From Asterochloris sp. CNOR1 (lineage: Eukaryota > Chlorophyta > Trebouxiophyceae > Trebouxiales > Trebouxiaceae): 64,000 nt of DNA. The notes under the pieces were generated by a model that was given only the letters and a program-made list of their open reading frames with translations, made no database searches and was not told the DNA's origin. Both the position numbers and the translations under genes were made by a program. Shown one piece after another: positions 62,601 to 64,000 of this stretch (position 1 is its first letter; the number at the start of each line of letters is the position of its first letter). Where the stretch lies: NCBI GenBank assembly GCA_963969365.1, contig OZ017747.1:1674001-1738000 (forward strand). Reading direction: 5' to 3'.

Positions 62601-64000
62601 GAGCCCTGGCTGTTTGGGGAGGACGCCACACGGCAGAATCGGGCGGCAATCCGTGCCCGCTACGCCCTGCTGCCCTACCTGTACACCCTGTTCTGGGAGG
62701 CACACACTTCAGGTGGGAGCATGGAGCTGGCCTCGGTGAGTGAGGGGCAGCCATGCCTGACTGTGATGGGCCTGGCAGCAGGACTGCTCCACAGCCGGCT
62801 CCTCTGCAGGGTTCACACACACCTGCATGCCGGTCGCGCTGCTCTTCTCCTTTTGTGCAAGCCCTCTGCGCGCTGCACTGCCTGCAGCCAGCATGATGGC
62901 GTGCGCGTCTGCAGCGGGTGGGCCCCTTGGGCTGCCTCCCACCACACCAACTGTCTGTGCAGTCAAGGCCCCTGTATGTGCGGGGCGCAGTGAGCTGCTT
63001 GCAACCAGCCTCCAGCTCCAGTTGCCAGGTACTACAGTAACGGCTTGCTTAGCAACGTCATGCCTCTCATGCACTCACCCGCCCCTGCAGGCCAGCCCAT
63101 CATGCGCCCCCTGTGGTACGAGTTCCCAGAGGCAACGGATGCCTATGATGTCCAATCCGAATTCATGTTCGGCGACAGCATGCTGGTGGCCCCAGTGCTG
63201 GAGGCAGGGGCTGCCAGCGTGGAGGCCTACCTGCCCACAGCTGCCCGCTGGTTTGATGCGCACACGGGACAGGAGGTGGTGCGACGGATGGGCTGGGTCT
63301 CTGGGCAAAGTCCCCGGCACAAGGTGGGCAGCAATCAAGGCAATGCCCTAGGTGACAGGTGGACTGGGAACTCAGCAGCCACATTAGCTGAGTCTCAAGC
63401 AGTGTGGGGAGGCTTTGCCGGTGAAATGGGGTTCACCAGCCAGAGGGGCTGGGTCTAAGCAGAGCCCTGGGCACGAGGTCGCCAGGGTGGACCAGTTGAA
63501 GTGCGCCCCACCCAACCTGTGAACTAGGAACTCAGCAGCCACAGGGCTGGTTCCAAGGCCAAGCCCCCTTCAAAAGGTGGGCAGCGTCTGCTTGCGTGAA
63601 GGGACAGCATTTTGAGTCCCACAGGCTGCAGCAGGAATGCACCAGGCTGGGCCCAGGCCTTGCCTGGGTCTGGCTGCCGCTGACGAGGCATGGTGCTGCG
63701 CTTGCTGCATTGCAGTTTATCAGGTGCATGCAGTGCTTGGCCCTCCCTGCGTCTCTTCAATTGTCTTCCCACAGCCTGAAATCCAGCCAAAGCAGCATTC
63801 AGCAGCCAGGCCGCAGTCCCAGACAACACCTCTGTCTGCTGAGCATGTTTTCTAACATCGTAAGATCCATCTGCCTCCACGCAATGCACAGCTGTAGCCA
63901 GCTGGACCACATAACAGGTGACAAGGGCCAGCCTGCTGCCCTCCAGGTGCACGTGACCCTGACACACAGAGCCAGGTTGCGGCTCAACCTGCATGGCCGT
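56611..64000 (+). CDS. GANAB: Glucosidase II alpha subunit (GH31, ER), 3' end beyond window
   Basis: Trims the inner alpha-1,3-linked glucoses from N-glycans in the ER. Exons: 56611-56700, 56774-56979, 57350-57569, 57821-57983, 58537-58681, 58913-59033, 59497-59684, 60259-60447, 60806-60965, 61308-61596, 62482-62712 and 63091 to about 63279 or 63324; phases agree at every junction. [20 protein letters not shown] is a signal peptide, followed by [10 protein letters not shown] as in GANAB. Family motifs: [50 protein letters not shown] and [27 protein letters not shown] carries the nucleophile Asp483. [13 protein letters not shown] carries the likely acid/base Asp. [28 protein letters not shown] and [15 protein letters not shown] follow. 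The C-terminal beta domains are not in the window. At least four introns carry decayed exon-edge copies. Confidence 0.94.
57935..58215 (+). repeat. Three tandem versions of glucosidase II exon 4 3' edge
   Basis: GGCCTGCCAGAGCACGCC ... CCCACAGTGGGTGAGCC (true, 57938-57990) recurs at about 58057-58115 (GCCTGCCAGAGCCTCTC ... CCCACTGCGGGTAGGC) and 58149-58205 (ACCTGCCAGAGCACCC ... CACACTCTGGGTGAGCC). The third copy keeps a consensus GTGAGC donor. Confidence 0.75.
61524..62030 (+). repeat. Echoes of glucosidase II exon 10 3' edge
   Basis: GCCACCTGGGACCACCTGCG ... GGGCTGGCGGGGCTGCC ... TTTGCAGGTG (true, 61524-61600) is repeated at 61697-61772 with most bases kept, including CCTTCGCAGGTGCAC. It recurs more weakly at about 61960-62020 (ACCTGTGGCCTCAGTG, GCATTGGGCTGGGGTGG). 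Confidence 0.8.
62192..62285 (+). repeat. 47-bp tandem repeat in glucosidase II intron
   Basis: Two units start at 62192 (GGGCTGCTCTCCACACAACA) and 62239 (GGGCTGCCCTCCAACACAAC). Each continues with GAGTTTATCTGCC/GAGTTCATCTGCC and ends in CTGCAGG. Nearby, CCTGCAGGCGCAGATGTGGG at 62367 copies the exon 11 acceptor and start at about 62476. Confidence 0.75.
63291..63590 (+). repeat. Three versions of glucosidase II exon 12 3' region
   Basis: GGCTGGGTCTCTGGGCAAAG ... GGCACAAGGTGGGC (63291-63330) recurs near 63448 (GGCTGGGTCTAAGCAGAG ... GGCACGAGGTCGCC) and near 63547 (GGCTGGTTCCAAGGCCAAG ... AAAAGGTGGGCAGCG). The flanking phrase GGAACTCAGCAGCCACA also occurs twice (63366, 63527). Confidence 0.7.

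Overview
This is a nuclear genomic window from a eukaryote, most likely a green alga (Chlorophyta). The genes are dense and rich in introns. Introns are GT-AG, with a strong tendency to end in CTGCAG, plus a few GC-AG. Sequence composition is fairly GC-rich. Gene content mixes plant-type proteins (a plastid-type MRS2 magnesium channel, a peroxisomal copper amine oxidase, an ATK-type kinesin-14, a plant-like rhomboid) with a ciliary protein (CFAP57) and a four-site cyclic-nucleotide-dependent kinase. The alga therefore probably has a flagellated stage. I cannot fix class or genus from sequence alone. No prokaryotic genes, CRISPR arrays, rRNA, tRNA or intact transposons were seen.

Layout: 1-10186 (-) CFAP57, with its 3' part cut by the window start; 10388-16205 (+) kinesin-14 of 807 aa; 17072-23631 (+) MFS sugar porter of 752 aa with a long central loop; 23979-28195 (-) a chain of exons encoding U-box, UIM-like motif and an inactive rhomboid that all stay in phase as one 592-aa protein; about 29620-31478 (+) PTGES2-like glutaredoxin/GST protein; 31592-38931 (+) copper amine oxidase of 797 aa ending in the peroxisomal signal SRL; 39481-45589 (+) PKG-like kinase of 931 aa; 45849-51644 (-) MRS2 family magnesium transporter; 52244-53708 (+) a secreted Cys-rich protein of 240 aa with no recognised family; 54955-56461 (-) NECAP; 56611-64000 (+) glucosidase II alpha subunit, with its 3' end outside the window. 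Exon models were built by hand from splice sites. For the kinesin, transporter, amine oxidase, kinase and U-box/rhomboid genes, all exon lengths sum to an open frame, which is a strong internal check.

The genes do not form one pathway. Two pairs share very short divergent promoters: CFAP57/kinesin-14 (201 bp) and NECAP/glucosidase II (149 bp).

Two things stand out. First, at least eight genes carry decayed partial copies of their own exon edges inside the neighbouring intron or flank ('exon echoes'). There are often two or three copies about 70-175 bp apart, and some still bear the splice site. This looks like repeated local tandem duplication across exon boundaries and may be how introns grow or arise in this genome. 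Second, the predicted U-box/UIM/rhomboid-pseudoprotease protein would place an E3 ligase and a Derlin/iRhom-like membrane module on one chain.
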